Assembly: GCF_051622035.1 (NCBI RefSeq)
Contig: NC_135358.1
Location: forward strand, 23,440,501 to 23,504,500
DNA length: 64,000 nt
Direction of reading: 5' to 3'
DNA from: Arctopsyche grandis
Lineage: Eukaryota; Arthropoda; Insecta; Trichoptera; Hydropsychidae
Shown here: piece by piece, positions 28,901 through 50,846 of the stretch
How positions within the stretch are numbered: the stretch's first letter is position 1
Layout of the letters: each line of letters starts with the position of its first letter
Position numbers and translations under genes: made by a program
Notes under the pieces: model-generated
The model's input: only the letters and a program-made list of their open reading frames with translations
Databases searched by the model: none
What the model was told of the DNA's origin: nothing

Positions 28901-31027
28901 TTTTTTCTCAATTGGTCCCCCATGACTAGGGAACTTGTCTCTTGGAACTTGGAACTTGTCAACCACAATTGTCTCTCTCGATGATACAGCTGATACATAA
29001 TATCTACATATTGTAGGTTGATCCAATGCGATGGGCCGGAAAATTTCTTGAATATAGCCCATATTTTTGAGTTTGATTTATTGCAGTTATCCATAAATTA
29101 TTGGAAAATTGGCATAAATCAAACTTTAAAATACATGTACAATAAAGATTTCTGATGTTCATTCACAAAATAATTATGTGGAATCACCTTTATATTTATT
29201 TAATATTAATATAAATATGTGTTAATTCAATTTATTTATAATTTATATTTATGCATTATATGTTTTAATTGGTACAATTGATAATTTATTAAACTTTTCA
29301 GGTATAATTTTCAACCGATTCAACGGTATAAAGCCTTATCTGCTGAAGAAGCTGAACAGGAGTTTGGAAGGTAAGATAATTCAATAATAATAATTTATAA
29401 TTCATTGAATGGAAACTATTTATACATGTTAGTTTTTTCCTTTATATTTATTAGGCGAAATAAAGTGATGAATTTCTTTTCATTGATGTTACGTAAACGT
29501 ATGAGGGGAGATGAAGCTGAGGGTGAAGTTGAAGACCCCGATGAGAAGAAGACCAAAACTTCCAAATCGAAAGGTAGCAATAACAAAAACATTAAATTAA
29601 ATACATCTTTTGTAAAAATTACTTTGCTTACTATTAATTTTTATATACAAACTCCTTGTTTCATTCTTAATTTGATGTTTTTATTAGAATTGAAAATATC
29701 TGATATGGATGAATGGATGGATTCTGACGACGATTCGTCAGCTTCCGACGAAGAAAAAGACAAGGAGAAAGAAGATAGTGATGCGAATAATAAAAAAAAG
29801 AAAGCGAAAAAAGGTAATTAGATAACTTTTTAGTTCATTGTATGATTTGTTGAATGGTTTTTAATATAAAAATTTAATGAATAGTCGCTGCTAATAAAAA
29901 GAAGAAGAAAGCCGTACAAGATGAAGCCGGTGAAGAAAGTGATGATGGGGATGAAGAAGGTCGAGAACGAGATTATATTTCAGATTCTTCTGATAGGTAT
30001 CATTTTATTCATAATAATTATGATATTTTAATGCATATGTATAATAATTCATTTAAATTTTAGTGAATCTGATCGTGAAGGTAAAGCCAACAAGGAATTG
30101 AAATCAGTTGCAGAAGAAGACGCTTTACGGTATGCACAATTTTATGTGTATAATTATATTATAATATCTAAATATCCCATATGTATTATATGTTTCAATA
30201 ATATTTAAATAGGAAATTATTAACTTCTGATGAGGATTCGGATGACGAAGAGAAAGAAAAGAGTAGTGGTGATGAAGATGGCAAAAAGGATGCCAACGAT
30301 AAGGCAAAATCCGATAAGGCAGAGAATTCTAATAAAAAGGATAAAGCAGATAAAGGTCCGATAACTTTGAAAGTCCAGTATATTTTATATTGATTGTAAA
30401 TGTGCTAATTTTTTTTTTGTATGTATATAGATTCTAGTAGTGAAATGAGTTCTGATTCCGATAATGATGCACCACCGAAGCGCACTAAAGGATCTCAAAA
30501 TAGGTATATACAAAAACACTTAATCAAATTAATACATAAATAATATAAATTCATGTATTTTTACAAACTTTTTTTCTTAATTAAATCTTAACAGTGCAAA
30601 TAATTCAAGATCTGCAACCCCAACTCCGAATGCGACCGGGTCGTCTCAGAGCTCAGCCGTCCAAAATGCAGTGGCTTCTGCAGGCACATCAGGACAACCA
30701 TCCTCCAAACGTCCTCGTTTTGATCCTACTCCAAGGTATAACTTATATTTTATATATTATATTAATTAACTACAATGTGATGAATAACTTGTGTATATAA
30801 ATATTTTTTTGAATTACAGTAGCGATTATGGTGTTACTGAGCAAGCCGTTAGAAGATATTTAGCTCGTAAGCCAATGACAACCACGGAATTATTAACGAA
30901 ATTCAAACAGCGCAAGTCAGGAGTATCGAGTGATCGTCTAGTCGAAACAATGACGCAAATACTGAAGAAGATCAATCCCGTCAAGCAGACAATTAAAGGA
31001 AAAATGTATCTCAGCATCAAACCATGA
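25901..31027 (+). CDS. TfIIFalpha: Transcription initiation factor IIF subunit alpha (RAP74)
   Basis: Large subunit of TFIIF, which binds RNA polymerase II and stabilises the preinitiation complex in the nucleus. Thirteen exons: 25901-25918, 26039-26238, 28313-28447, 28528-28629, 29302-29370, 29455-29573, 29688-29813, 29885-29996, 30064-30129, 30213-30355, 30431-30503, 30595-30735, 30820-31027 (503 aa). The N-terminal half carries the dimerisation domain (FKIRVPKNGKKKHHVMRFN, FGAGSEFGRDAREEARRKKF). It is followed by WILKVGGKNGKKFKGIREGG and NAAYYVFTHAPDGAIEAYPL. The centre is a long acidic/Lys-rich linker. The C-terminal winged helix occupies about 435-503 (VTEQAVRRYLARKPMTTTEL, ending KGKMYLSIKP). 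The first coding exon is only six codons. Intron 2 (26239-28312) has grown by insertion of a palindromic element and a LINE fragment. AATAAA at 31110 ends a short 3' UTR. Confidence 0.97.
26402..26664. mobile_element. Palindromic element in TfIIFalpha intron 2 (family shared with 63014-63334)
   Basis: Left arm CACGGGCCCGAATGTGAAAC, then ...AAATATCGGAAGGCAAAGATCG; right arm CGATATTTGCCTTCCG...GTTTCACATTCGGGCTCGT. The loop has the GGTAAACGGTACATACTCAC block and a TATCCTG/CAGGAACA segment. The loop is in the opposite orientation from that in the copy at 63014. Noncoding. Confidence 0.7.
26820..28165 (+). mobile_element. Degenerate CR1/jockey-superfamily LINE in TfIIFalpha intron 2
   Basis: Broken reverse transcriptase pieces in plus orientation: VDFEKAFDIIPIEPLLLKL at 26829, GVPQGSVFG near 27007, FADDIKLYGPADIGG near 27095 (the FADD catalytic box), NSWTKNWLFTPNIKKCSALQL, and VQRRITKILCKLKSLSYNDRW with LETRRIRGDIIEIFKILNN near 27510-27650. 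It ends in a 3' UTR with CTCTTGGGTCTATCGGCTTT and TAAATAAATA at about 28155. Multiple stops and frameshifts; dead, 5'-truncated. Confidence 0.85.
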
Positions 31028-31109
31028 CCTTTAGCCACTTCTAGTACTAATTGAATATGCATACAATATTAGGTGTTTTTATTATTTTTGCTTTTATCAA
31101 ATATCTTAC

Positions 31110-31115
31110 AATAAA
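31110..31115 (+). terminator. Poly(A) signal of TfIIFalpha
   Basis: AATAAA about 83 bases after the TGA stop, the first canonical signal downstream. Confidence 0.55.
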
Positions 31116-31641
31116 CGAAAATTATTATATTCATTTTGATTTTTATTCAAATTATGTATACAATTATTCGTATAAAGTAATCCAAAACAATAACTGTCCC
31201 AGTCTATAGTAGCCATTTGGATTTAGATTTATATTGAACGAGAGAGTATCATTGTAGGTTTTTTTAAATCTTAATATATTAATACTCAAAAAATAGCGGA
31301 ACTAATATAAAATAAATAAAAATATTCATCTCATGATTGTATTCTACATAGATCTCAATGCGTACTGGTTCAACAGACATATATTCTATTCTCGAAAAAA
31401 GTCAACGCCGCCAATATATACATTTTTACTGATATTGCTCATTAATAGTGTCAATAAAAAATAATTCACTTCGTGTAAATTTAAAACTGGTGCAGCAAAT
31501 TAGTGAAATACCTCTATAATATTGTGAAAAAAATTTTGAAAGCAGTTTATGCAAATTAAAAACAGCTACTTTATCTCAGTTTATTGACTCCGACCTCACG
31601 TTTAGAAATCATCAAACTATGCTGCTGGGATGGCATAAAAC

Positions 31642-32642
31642 CAGTGGTGTAGTGCAAAAAATCTCCCCCCACTGAATTTTTTGGGATTGGCCAGTATTGA
31701 TTTTTCAGAACTTTTTATACTTTCTCAAGTGTTTTGTGAAGACAAAAAAATTAAATATTGGATAATACATACAAAGGGGTTTTTTAATCTATTTATAATT
31801 TGTATAATGAAAGGAAAAAGCGCTGGAGGCGAACAATTTTTTCAAATAAATACATAAATGTATCAGTTTTTGATCTTTGATGATAATAACGCCACGAATT
31901 TAAAAAAATGTTTTCGAAAGTGATTGCTAGGTATGAAAAATGTTTAACGAATACGTCGTATTGATTTTAAAGTTCCATGAAAGATTTAAAAACAAAACTA
32001 AAATATTTTTCCTTTTCCTATTCGAGTTATTGTACTTGCCTTTTGAAATTTTGGAAAGATGTTGCAAAAGTGGTCGCACACATGTTAAAATAGAACTAAA
32101 AAATAAATTTACAACAAATATATGTAAGTTATTTTTATTTTATTTCATAGAACATGAACACTTGCCTTTACAGATCGCTCTAAAGCGACGAGTGCACTTA
32201 AACAAATACAATACAATCAATATACTAAGCTTTTTATACAATACGAATTCATACAAACATCCACAGTGACATATATGGAGAAAATTTTGCAGCATTTTAT
32301 AATCAAATTGGCGAACCTCAAGACGCTGAATAACTTGAGATTATCAAAAGAAATGGGAAAGGAAATGTTAAGTTTTCCAGGTATCGTTTCAATGAAAATC
32401 AGAAAAATTGGGATATTCTGATAAGTAACGATCGAGCTGGAGTCACAAATCAAGGTCTGGCCAGCAGCGGGACTCTAGTGGGACTTGAACCCTTAGCCAC
32501 TCTGATCGACAGCATAATATGCTAACCACTAGTCCATACCTATATTTTTATGATCTCTTAATATTGGAAACAAACGCACTCCAGCTCGAAAAATAAGTAC
32601 CATCACTTTGCACCGGGCTGCGCCCGCCCCACTACACCACTG
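31642..32642. mobile_element. hAT-type nonautonomous element carrying a SINE
   Basis: Inverted ends CAGTGGTGTAGTG and CACTACACCACTG, flanked by CATAAAAC (31634-31641) and CATAAAAA (32643-32650), i.e. an 8-bp duplication with one difference. The left subterminal ATCTCCCCCC and right CGCCCGCCCC are C-rich. No recognisable transposase. Confidence 0.8.
32410..32541 (-). mobile_element. tRNA-derived SINE
   Basis: On the minus strand a tRNA-like head reads TAGTGGTTAGCA (A-box-like, about 32520-32531) and GGTTCAAGTCC (B box, 32481-32491), spaced as in a tRNA gene. The acceptor stem and anticodon arm are not tRNA-perfect. The tail continues GACTCCAGCTCGATCGTTAC. Classed as a SINE rather than a tRNA gene for these reasons. 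It sits inside the hAT element 31642-32642. Confidence 0.72.
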
Positions 32643-32816
32643 CATAAAAAAAACCACGATAGCATACTTTACTGAAATTGTACAGAGAGTAGCAACGTCG
32701 GCTGCGTCCGGTTACTGAGCAGTGCTGCAATCTTCCGGTACCGTATAATAGCCGATTTGCTTAAGATTGATTAAAAACAGTTTATGAGTCATCACGACAG
32801 CATGATTATACCACAC

Positions 32817-33075
32817 GGTTCGGTGATTACTAGTCAAATGTGAACCGGTCACAGGACAACCGGTCGCTCTAGATCGGTCACACGTGATCACCCGTCACAC
32901 TAAAACTGGTCACACCCAAAAATTAAAAATTGGTCAAATTTTTGGGTGTGACCAGTTTTTTGTGACCAATTTTCAGGTGTGACCAGTTTTAGTGTAACGG
33001 GTGATCACGTGTGACCGATCTAAAGCGACCGGTTGTCCTGTGACAGGTTCACATATGACTAGTAGTCCGTTTACC
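32817..33075. mobile_element. Foldback element with 9-bp target duplication (copy A)
   Basis: Starts GGTTCGGTGATTACTAGTCA and ends TGACTAGTAGTCCGTTTACC, so the arms pair except for the outermost bases. Perfect 9-bp duplication ATACCACAC at 32808-32816 and 33076-33084. Inner arms contain GGTCACAGGACAACCGGTCG and GATCGGTCACACGTGATCAC. Noncoding. A 9-bp duplication suggests Mutator-like mobilisation. Confidence 0.85.
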
Positions 33076-33309
33076 ATACCACACAGTCTATTATTAATTA
33101 AATTGTGAGACTATTTGCAGATTGACTATACATATTTAACTAGACTGGCAACACTGCCTACTCATGTCAATTCCAATAGTTTATAAATAGTTCATTCAAA
33201 TTACAATATTAAGTATTTGAGCCTATAAGTTTGAACATCCAACGCCTTGCGATGGGCTAAGTGACTTGTTTTGAATATGTAATCAATATTCGATTTATTT
33301 ATTGTATAT

Positions 33310-33484
<175 letters not shown>

Positions 33485-33993
33485 TTAAATAGTGCTTTTT
33501 TTTCTAAAAAAAGGTGCCTGAACTTTATTTTTGTCAAGCTTTTTATTAAAGTAAAAAAAAGTTGCTGGTACGTCGTTCCATTGCGTCACAAAACAAAATA
33601 AGCACTGAAAATAGTATTAAGTTAAACATTATTTATACTTAAAATAATACTCATCAAATATAAAGTAAGAGTCATTTATTTGATATTTCAAAACGTTCAT
33701 TTTGAATTATAATCAAATTGTTTGTTTATTTTTTGGTCAATTGTAAATTGATGTAAATTTTCATTGCCACTTGTGTAGGCATGACGATATTGTCTGTCTG
33801 CACGCTTTCCATCACCGGACGAAATTATTGACAATATCGTTGTGTATCAATTGCTGATAAGAGAGTTGATACGAAATGAATGACTAATTGGATGGTAGTT
33901 TAAAGTGCAATTGTGATCAATTGCCCGTTGGCGGGCAATTGAGCAAGCGTCCCTTGGTCTTTTTCAGCAGTTTGGTGTGGAACATTACATGCG

Positions 33994-36900
33994 ATGCATC
34001 TCATCGCCAAAGTGTTGCCGATCTTCATTGGGTTGGTCATTGCGACAACCCACTCTGCCCAGCCTAGTAATTCTTATATATTGAGCTTGAATTCTGATAA
34101 CTTGGATGGGAATTGGATACTAGAAAATAGCAACAAAAGTAAGTTGGTCGTAGTGGAATATTTTTAGTTGAGACTTTAAAAATTGTTATTTATGTGTTTA
34201 TTTAATAGAGGTCAAAGCCAAATTATATTGTCAGTAAACGACAGTACCATAGTGGGTCCACAAGGTTCTCATTAATGCTATTTTTTATTTTAAAATCCAA
34301 GTGGCTAGCTACTATAAATCTGACCCATTATTATGGTCTTTATCCACTATAAATCAGATCCATCATTGTAATATTACTATAAAAAAGACTCATTATTGTA
34401 ATATTTCATAATAATTTATAACATACATACATATTTACTAACTGGGTAAACATTGTAATTAGTTTAATATTTTACGATGATTGGTAACCAAACCATAAAA
34501 TTATAGACTGCATGTACATATATGTTAGTAAATTATAAAATAAAAAAGTTGAATGTTACATATTATATTTATTATTATACTATTTATTTATTTATTTAAA
34601 AGTTTTAGACCATTGTGGCATTACAGGAAGAACCCAATGCGCCACAATGGCCTAGATAATAAAACAAGAGAAAAACAAAAAATAAATAGATAGAACAAAA
34701 AGCAAAAGCAAAAAATAACATAAAAAACAACATTTAAACACAATCATAAAAAAAACATTAAAGTAATAAAATAGCGGATAAATGAAAATTTAAATGAGTA
34801 ATAAAATACAAAGATAATTTAATAAGTAGTAAAAACACAAAGAAGGGAATGTCTTTCAACTGCAGCCTGTTCCAATTATTATGAAATATGTAGTAATTAT
34901 TGTTTTATTGGAGATTAAATATCAGATAAATGAATTATAAAATAACGAGATATTCCATCTATTTATACATACATATATAATAATTTGTCAACACAATACA
35001 ATTAAAAATGTAATAATGATTACATAATTTTTATCAATTTGATTATATTTTATAATCAAATAGATTAAATTGTTATCTTAATTTTTGAGTAAACATCATC
35101 TTCCAATTTATTTTAATCTTTTGGGCTCATGATAAAATCATTACAGAACTTTTTCGTTAACAAAAACACATTTTATTTGTAATGCCGACTGATAAAAATC
35201 AGCTTTTGTACAGACTTTATAGATATTATACATAGGTATATTATGTATCTTTAAAACAGAAAAAAGTGTTTATTAAAATTTGTAATTCATTTCAATTTTA
35301 AAGCTATAAATTTGCTGGCAATTGTTCCTGGCGGAGTTTATTCAGATTTAAAAAATGACACAATTCCTGATATCTTCATGTATGACAATGATGTGCAAAC
35401 AAGATGGGTTGCAAAGGAGACATGGACTTATCAACGAACGTTTCTTGGTAAAAATTTCAAAATGAACAACATGAATAAATAAATATGTACATGATATATT
35501 TTATATTTTTGTATAATACACAATTTCTAGTAACGAAAGACATCTTGGAGAAAAATACTGTAAACTTGGTATTTAATGGAGTGGATACAATTGCAAATAT
35601 CACCTTGAATGATCGCGTCATTGGAAGTACTGACAATATGTTTATCAAGTACACTTTCAACGTAAAAGAATATTTGCAGGTTGAGAAATTCATCGAAATA
35701 TTACATACTATACATAAAATATTCATTAAATTTCATATAAAAAATATAATTTAAATTGTAGGAAGGGGAAAATTCAATTAAAATTGTATTTACATCTCCG
35801 ATCTCAGAAGCGGCTAGACTCTCGCAAGAAGAAATGATACCACCTGAGTGTGTGCCATCTTATTACAATGGAGAATGTCATGCAAATCAAATACGGAAAA
35901 TGCAAGCTTCGTTTTCTTGGGATTGGGGCCCAGCGTTTCCATCCGTAGGACTGTGGTTAGTTTTATTGGAATTAAAATCATTTATAAAAACATGACTATT
36001 TTAGTAGCATTTTATATTTTTTTGTTTCGGATTTATCTGTATGTGTTAAATTTTAATGAAGATTTTGGATTTTTAATGGGTTGAAGAGTTTGTACCTTTA
36101 TTTTGGGCTTTTCTAATACGATTTGAAACTATGAATTCGATTTATTATTCAGAATTCTGCTAATCAGTTTTGCATTGTAAAAATTGTATTCATGATTTAA
36201 AAAAGCATTATCTTGTATTACGAAGGAAATCTGTCAATTTGGAATCATACAATAGTGCAATAATTACTGATGTAACGACTGAGCTGTTCGAAGATATTGA
36301 AAACGTGCAATGGAGAATACACATTAAAGTGTTTCTAAGATCGGCGCCATCAACGAAACTCAAAGGGAACCTAATTGGTATATTGAATACGGATTATAAT
36401 TCTACAACATCAGTGATAAAATTAATAGATGAAGATGTAACGGGAAATGGAGAAATTGAAGCAGTGTTCGATATGAATGTTAATGCGGTGTGTATTTTAT
36501 TTTATTTATTTTTTATTTTTATTTTATTAATTGAAAAATCAACAGACAGGATCTACATAGATATGTATAAAAAAACAAATAGTAAATAAATAATATATGT
36601 AACATCCGAGTCCAATAATAGATTTTTACAAAAATGAAAAAGATAAATATAAGGAAAACAAATTAAAAAGTAAAGAATAAAGGCATGACAAAATATGTAG
36701 AACATTGCATAATTAAACTATAGTATTAAAATATTGGGAAAAGGTTATAAAATAGAATATAAGAAGAAATTGAAATTTACAAATATAAAACATGAAAAAG
36801 GTAAATACAAAATAAACAAATGAAAAAGAAAAGAATAAAAGCTATAATATGATTAAATAGCACATTACATAACTAAACTAAAGTATAAAAATATTGGAAA

Positions 36901-39409
36901 TATTGGAAAAATAGAATAGGAGAAGAAATGAATCAATCGGTCAAGATTCTCTTGATGTTAGACCTGAATATAAGTACATAGTAACATACCGGGCATTGTG
37001 TTCAATGATTATTAATTCTTGTGAATTGTGTTTTTAGAATGATGTATCGAGATGGTGGCCTAATGGATATGGAGAACAGAAATTATATAATTTAAGGATA
37101 ACCTTTGAGAGTACAACGGTCCCAGATGAATATTTTTATAAGGATATTAAAGTTGGTTTTAGAACTATTGAACTAATACAAACACCTCTAAGTAATATTG
37201 TTTAAATATATGGATTTAATAAATAAAAAATGTTTGATAACTAATAGGCTTATTGCAACTTAATTTTTAGTGACTGGTGGAGCCGAAGGCTTGAGCTTTT
37301 ACTTTAAAGTCAACAACTTACCGATTTTTATGAAAGGAACCAATTGGATTCCGGCTCATTTACTTCCAGAATTAGGATACAGTCAAGAAAAAGGTTGTTT
37401 AAAATACTTTAATAATCTTCGAAATAAAATTTTAATACCTTGTTACTATAAAACTTAAAGATTGTTTACAACCTAAATCAATCAGTTGAATGTAGCCTTA
37501 TCTGTACTCAATAATTTATTTCAGTGGACACTTTGCTTGAGGCTGCCAAAAGCGCTCATATGAACATGATGAGAGTTTGGGGAGGTGGAGTTTATGAATC
37601 TGATTACTTTTATGAACGATGTGATGAACTCGGTATTCTGATTTGGCAAGATTTCATGTTCGCTTGCAGTATGTATCCAGTCAATCCGAAATTTTTAAGG
37701 TATCTATCATATTACAATGAATACAAATTATGACATGAAGATTGCTAACATATAAATATTTCAGTTCAGTCAGTGAAGAAGTGAAACAAGTTGTAAGGCG
37801 GTTGCAGCATCATCCTAGTTTGGCATTATGGGCTGGCAATAACGAGAATGAAATCGCGCTTCGTGGGAATTGGTACGGAACAGCCAGCAACTTCGAACAT
37901 TATAAATCGGAATATATAAAACTATATGTGGACCTTATCAGACCTGTTGTGCTTGAGAATGATCCATCGAGAGTATATCTTGTGTCAAGTCCCAGCAATG
38001 GGCTAAGATCTGAATCGGAGGGATTCATCGCACAGAATCCAGCCGATCCTCATTACGGCGACACGCATTATTACAATTACATCCAAGATCTGTGGTCGAT
38101 GGATACGTATCCTAAAACTAGGTTTTCGTCCGAGTATGGATTTCAAGCATTACCGTCGGTCGACACATTGAAAAATGCGACTGACAAACCTGATGATCTT
38201 CGTCTCAATAGTTCTTTCATGGTGCATAGACAACACAGTTTATCTAATGGCTATATAAGCATACTAAGTCAAATTAGTAGACATCTCACTTTGCCGGCTA
38301 CGTCTGATCCTGATTATTTCTCTACATTTGTCTTCTACAGTCAAGTGAGTTGAAATTTTCATTTGACCATATTGAATAATCATAGTACATATGTATATAG
38401 ATCCATTAGTATGATTTGGATTTACTTTCATATGGAACAGATCATTGTGAACCTTTCATTATCCAATAGTTAATGTTTATCAATACTTTTAGATCACTCA
38501 AGCAATGGCTATAAAAACGGAAACAGAATTTTACCGACAGTCTAGATACGATTGGGATACAATGGGTGCGCTTTATTGGCAGCTGAATGATGTTTGGCAA
38601 GCTCCGAGTTGGTCTAGCATTGGTATTGAACCCATTATAAACATTTTGCGTATATTTAATATAACATTTACATATATTTAAACACGTTTATTTTACAGAA
38701 TTTACCGGTCGTTGGAAAATGTTACATTACTATGCGAAAGAGTTTTTCAGTCCAATATTAGTATCTCCACGATTACAGCTCACCCATGAAATAGATGTGT
38801 TCTTAATAAATGATAATATTACAAATATTGTAAATGCGACATTGATCATTGACACGTTCAAATGGAGCAGTTTGGAACCGATTTCATCAGAAAGTAAATT
38901 AGTCAGTGTAAAGGAATTAAGTGTAGGAAAAATTCCATCTGGTATAGAAATTCCAACAAACGGAACACAGATGGAAATCTTTTACAGATTCAGCCTTAAA
39001 GATGGCAATTCTGAGCATATGAGCCCCTACAATCATATATTTCCAGTCTCTATAAAAAATATTGTAGGATATAAACGGCCACATATTGAGGTAATTTTAA
39101 GTAATACTGTATTAGGTTTAGTTTTAATAGATTTAAACTATTAATTTTTTTTTACTTCAGATACATCTTGGCGACAAACGGGAAAAATATTATGATAGAG
39201 CAAGGGGCGTGGATATCATCCAAATTGATGCTCGGATGGTTACTGACGGAATTTCACTATTTACGTGGATAGAAGTTCCACTCGCATTCGGATGGTTCTC
39301 TGAGAATGGATTCATTTTAACTGAAGCTACAAAATCAATCACGTTCTATACAGAGAAACCACTAAATAAAACAGCATTCGCAGAAGTTGTCAAAATATTT
39401 ACGGTGTAA
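33994..39409 (+). CDS. Manba: Lysosomal beta-mannosidase (GH2)
   Basis: Exo-enzyme that removes the beta-linked mannose from N-glycan cores in the lysosome. Twelve exons: 33994-34138, 35304-35447, 35531-35679, 35762-35955, 36226-36487, 37038-37191, 37271-37393, 37525-37699, 37765-38344, 38493-38622, 38699-39090, 39161-39409 (898 aa). Residues 1-23 form a signal peptide ([20 protein letters not shown]). GH2 features are the jelly-roll N-domain with [37 protein letters not shown], and [18 protein letters not shown]. The acid/base Glu lies in LWAGNNENE (E476) and the nucleophile Glu in RFSSEYGFQ (E572). It ends in an N-linked-glycan-rich C-terminal domain. Full length, intact catalytic residues. 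It is convergent with TMEM245. Confidence 0.96.
34580..34860 (-). mobile_element. LINE 3' end in beta-mannosidase intron 1
   Basis: Minus-strand copy of the 3' UTR found at 8310-8600: the same 41-nt hairpin block (34610-34650), then an A/T-rich UTR, with a TTTA-repeat tail at 34580-34598. No coding part remains. The other parts of this 1.2-kb intron are AT-rich without features. Confidence 0.75.
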
Positions 39410-39425
39410 TAAAAAAATTGTTAAA

Positions 39426-39431
39426 AATAAA
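39426..39431 (+). terminator. Poly(A) signal of beta-mannosidase
   Basis: AATAAA 17 bases after the TAA stop. The 1.25 kb from here to the TMEM245 stop (40691) is AT-rich and shows no other gene. Confidence 0.55.
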
Positions 39432-40690
39432 GCAAAATTTATTAATACAAAAAAATGTGCACAGCTGAATTTTAATTATTAAAAAAATTACAACCCAACA
39501 ATACTTGTTATTATTTAAAATAATAAGATTTAAATAAAATAATCTCCAAATATAATTTTAATGTACATATTTTTATTAACAAAATGGTTAATAAGTATGT
39601 AAATACCTAAAACTATTATATTATATAATGAAATACAAAAAACAAAAACAAAAAATTAAAAACATCAGTAGTTGTATAAAATAACATTTTTGGCACACAG
39701 CTGAAACATTCAGGTATTCAAATTGTTTTTCGATAATGGCACAAATGTATACAATATTTATTTAACTTCGTTGGATGGTTCTGATAATAATAAAAAGTTA
39801 GATTATTATATAAAACAAAAACATAAGAGGTAATTAAGTAATCATAGCAATCTTAAATTTAGTATTATCACAGCAACTTATGATTAAAATTGACAAATGT
39901 GCAATTTGTATACATACATGCTATACAAATAATAATGTATATTTTTAAAATTTCAACAAAGCTAATATATAAATAACTTATTGTTAGTGTGCAAATAATT
40001 TTTATTTTAAATATTAATAGAAACCAACAGGTACTTGTGATAAATAGCCATGCAATTATTGCATATTTCATTTTATCATAATTATTTTTTATCAATTTAA
40101 AATATTAAAACTTCACTACTAAGTACAACTTTATAAGTTGAATGATTTTTCCAAAATATACATATAAAGCACCTTTAAACTCTAAAATGCACTTTTTTAC
40201 TATCACATTTTGAATAATATCTTAAAAATACAATAGAACTTCATATTTGAGTTCTACCATATAAGTAATATAAAATTATAAATATATTTGAGATGCACTA
40301 TAAAATATTGCCATTGTGATTGAAGCATTTAAGTCAAAAAAGCTGAAGAATGCTTTAATAATAACAAAAAAAAATATATCCAACCTCAATCGGTCTTATT
40401 AGATTCATCCAATCTGTGAATTATATAGTAATATACATATAAAAATACTTAATTATAAATAAAATTTCATTTCAAATTTTTATATATAATTTTGGTGTGA
40501 CATTATTTGGTGGAAAAACATATTCATATATTGATTAAATAAATTAAATAATTATTAAAAATATTCGTAAAATGCAATAAAACATATGTAAATTCGATTA
40601 AAGTAAAATCAGCCTTAAATATCAGCGATAACTAAAAAAGGAAAAGTAATTGTCGGTTTTGTTTACAAACATATTCATCATCTAACAGAC

Positions 40691-49425
<8,735 letters not shown>

Positions 49426-49600
49426 TTTTTATTGTAAATTTTATTAATGGAATAAATAACATCGATAACAATCTTTCATGCTATCGAAATTGAACTACAA
49501 TATTCAAAAGGATCAGCTGTCAAAGTGACGTTTATAACTTGGGCGGCGCAATCACGGCCAACAACATAACTGACCTAAATAAATATGATTCATTTTTTAT

Positions 49601-50482
49601 GGTTCGGTGATTACATCCCAAATGTGAATTGCTACCATGTGAATTGCTTACCACCACTACGAAAATCGCACATGTGGATCTCCTGTCGCACGCAAATTTG
49701 TCGGACAGGAAAATTGCCGTATAGAAAACTGCCCAAATATTGCTGGGCAAATGCTATTTCTTACGAGATTTTTATTATTATCGACTAGACATATGAACTT
49801 CGCATGTTGATATGGACATATGAGTCCGTGACGTCATTTCAGATTTGATAATGTAAGACAGGGAAGGTATGTTGACCGTATGCCGGTCTAACGAAACACG
49901 TGTTGTGTAGTTTGAAAGAGGATCGTTTATTTGCGTTCAATTGGTACAATGGTTATTGTATGTACGAAGAGGTTTCTTCGGAGATGTGATCTAGTTGAAC
50001 TCTAGAGGCTCACTCTGCCGGTGGAGGTTGCTGCGTTGCTTTATAAACGTTTTGGGTTGAAGTGTGTCGTGTGCACATCTTTTGTTCTTGGTACTCGCGC
50101 TGCCCTAGTTATGTTTTATGGGTTCATACGCCTGGACGTAGTTCGTGGTTTTTATGGGTTTAGTGTGTTCTTCCTTTGTTTTCCAGATACGTGTATAGAA
50201 ACACGTGTCGACCTTTTGACGAGGCGAGCGTGTGCCATGCGTTAATGACTTTCCTGGATATGTGTCGCAGTGACCTGATGAGATCATTTCAGTTGTACTA
50301 TATGCCTACAATAATAATAAAAATCTCGTAAAAAAAAGCATATGCTGAGAAATATTTAGGCAGTTTTCTATACGGAAATTTTTCTGTGCGATGAATTTTC
50401 GTCCGACAGGAGATCACGCTTGCGATTTTCGAAGCGACCGAATCTTGGTAGCGATTCAAATTTGGGATGTAACCCGTTTACC
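49601..50482. mobile_element. Foldback element with shared ends and imperfect 9-bp duplication (copy C), loop holding an LTR
   Basis: Starts GGTTCGGTGATTACATCCCA and ends GATGTAACCCGTTTACC. Arms of about 185 bp pair (AAATGTGAATTGC/GCGATTCAAATTT, CTGTCGCACGCAAATT, ATAGAAAACTGCC). Flanks ATTTTTTAT (49592-49600) and ATATTTTAT (50483-50491) are an 8-of-9 match. The loop contains an LTR-like sequence at 49869-50310. Confidence 0.75.
49869..50310 (-). mobile_element. Solo-LTR-like sequence
   Basis: TGTTGACCGTATGCCGGTCT at one border and TATGCCTACA at the other (TG...CA). On the minus strand it has AATAAACGATCC before a GTGTTTCGTTAGACCGGCAT block that closely matches one in 53608-54331. No clear target duplication. 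Confidence 0.55.
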
Positions 50483-50577
50483 ATATTTTATATGTACATG
50501 TTTTTTGTCCAGATTTTAATCAGGATTAATTTGTTATACTATATTATTTTTTCCTAAACAAAGACTATGAAAATCAT

Positions 50578-50846
50578 GGTAAACGGACTACTAGTCATAT
50601 GTGAACCAGTCACAGGACAACCAGTCGCTCTAGATCGGTCACATGTGATCACCCGTCACACTAAATCTGGTCACGAGAAAACTGGTCACACCCTAAAATC
50701 GGTCACGAGAAAACTGGTTGACAGATTTTAGGGTGTGACCAGTTTTCTCGTGACCAGCTTTAGTGTGACGGGTGATCACGTGTGACCGATCTAGAGCGAC
50801 CGGTTGTCCTGTGACCGGTTCACATTTGACTAGTAATCACCGAACC
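50578..50846. mobile_element. Foldback element with 9-bp target duplication (copy B)
   Basis: Same family as 32817-33075 in opposite orientation: starts GGTAAACGGACTACTAGTCA and ends TGACTAGTAATCACCGAACC. Perfect 9-bp duplication GAAAATCAT at 50569-50577 and 50847-50855. Arms contain GACCAGTTTTCTCGTGACC and ACGGGTGATCACGTGTGACC. Noncoding. Confidence 0.88.

Noticed and set aside
31940..32269. 109-codon frame within the hAT element
   Set aside because: No transposase motif (no catalytic or dimerisation block); Lys/Phe/Leu-rich random-like sequence.
32420..32541. tRNA gene
   Set aside because: A and B boxes are present, but the acceptor stem and anticodon arm do not form a proper cloverleaf and a non-tRNA body follows, so it is better explained as a SINE.
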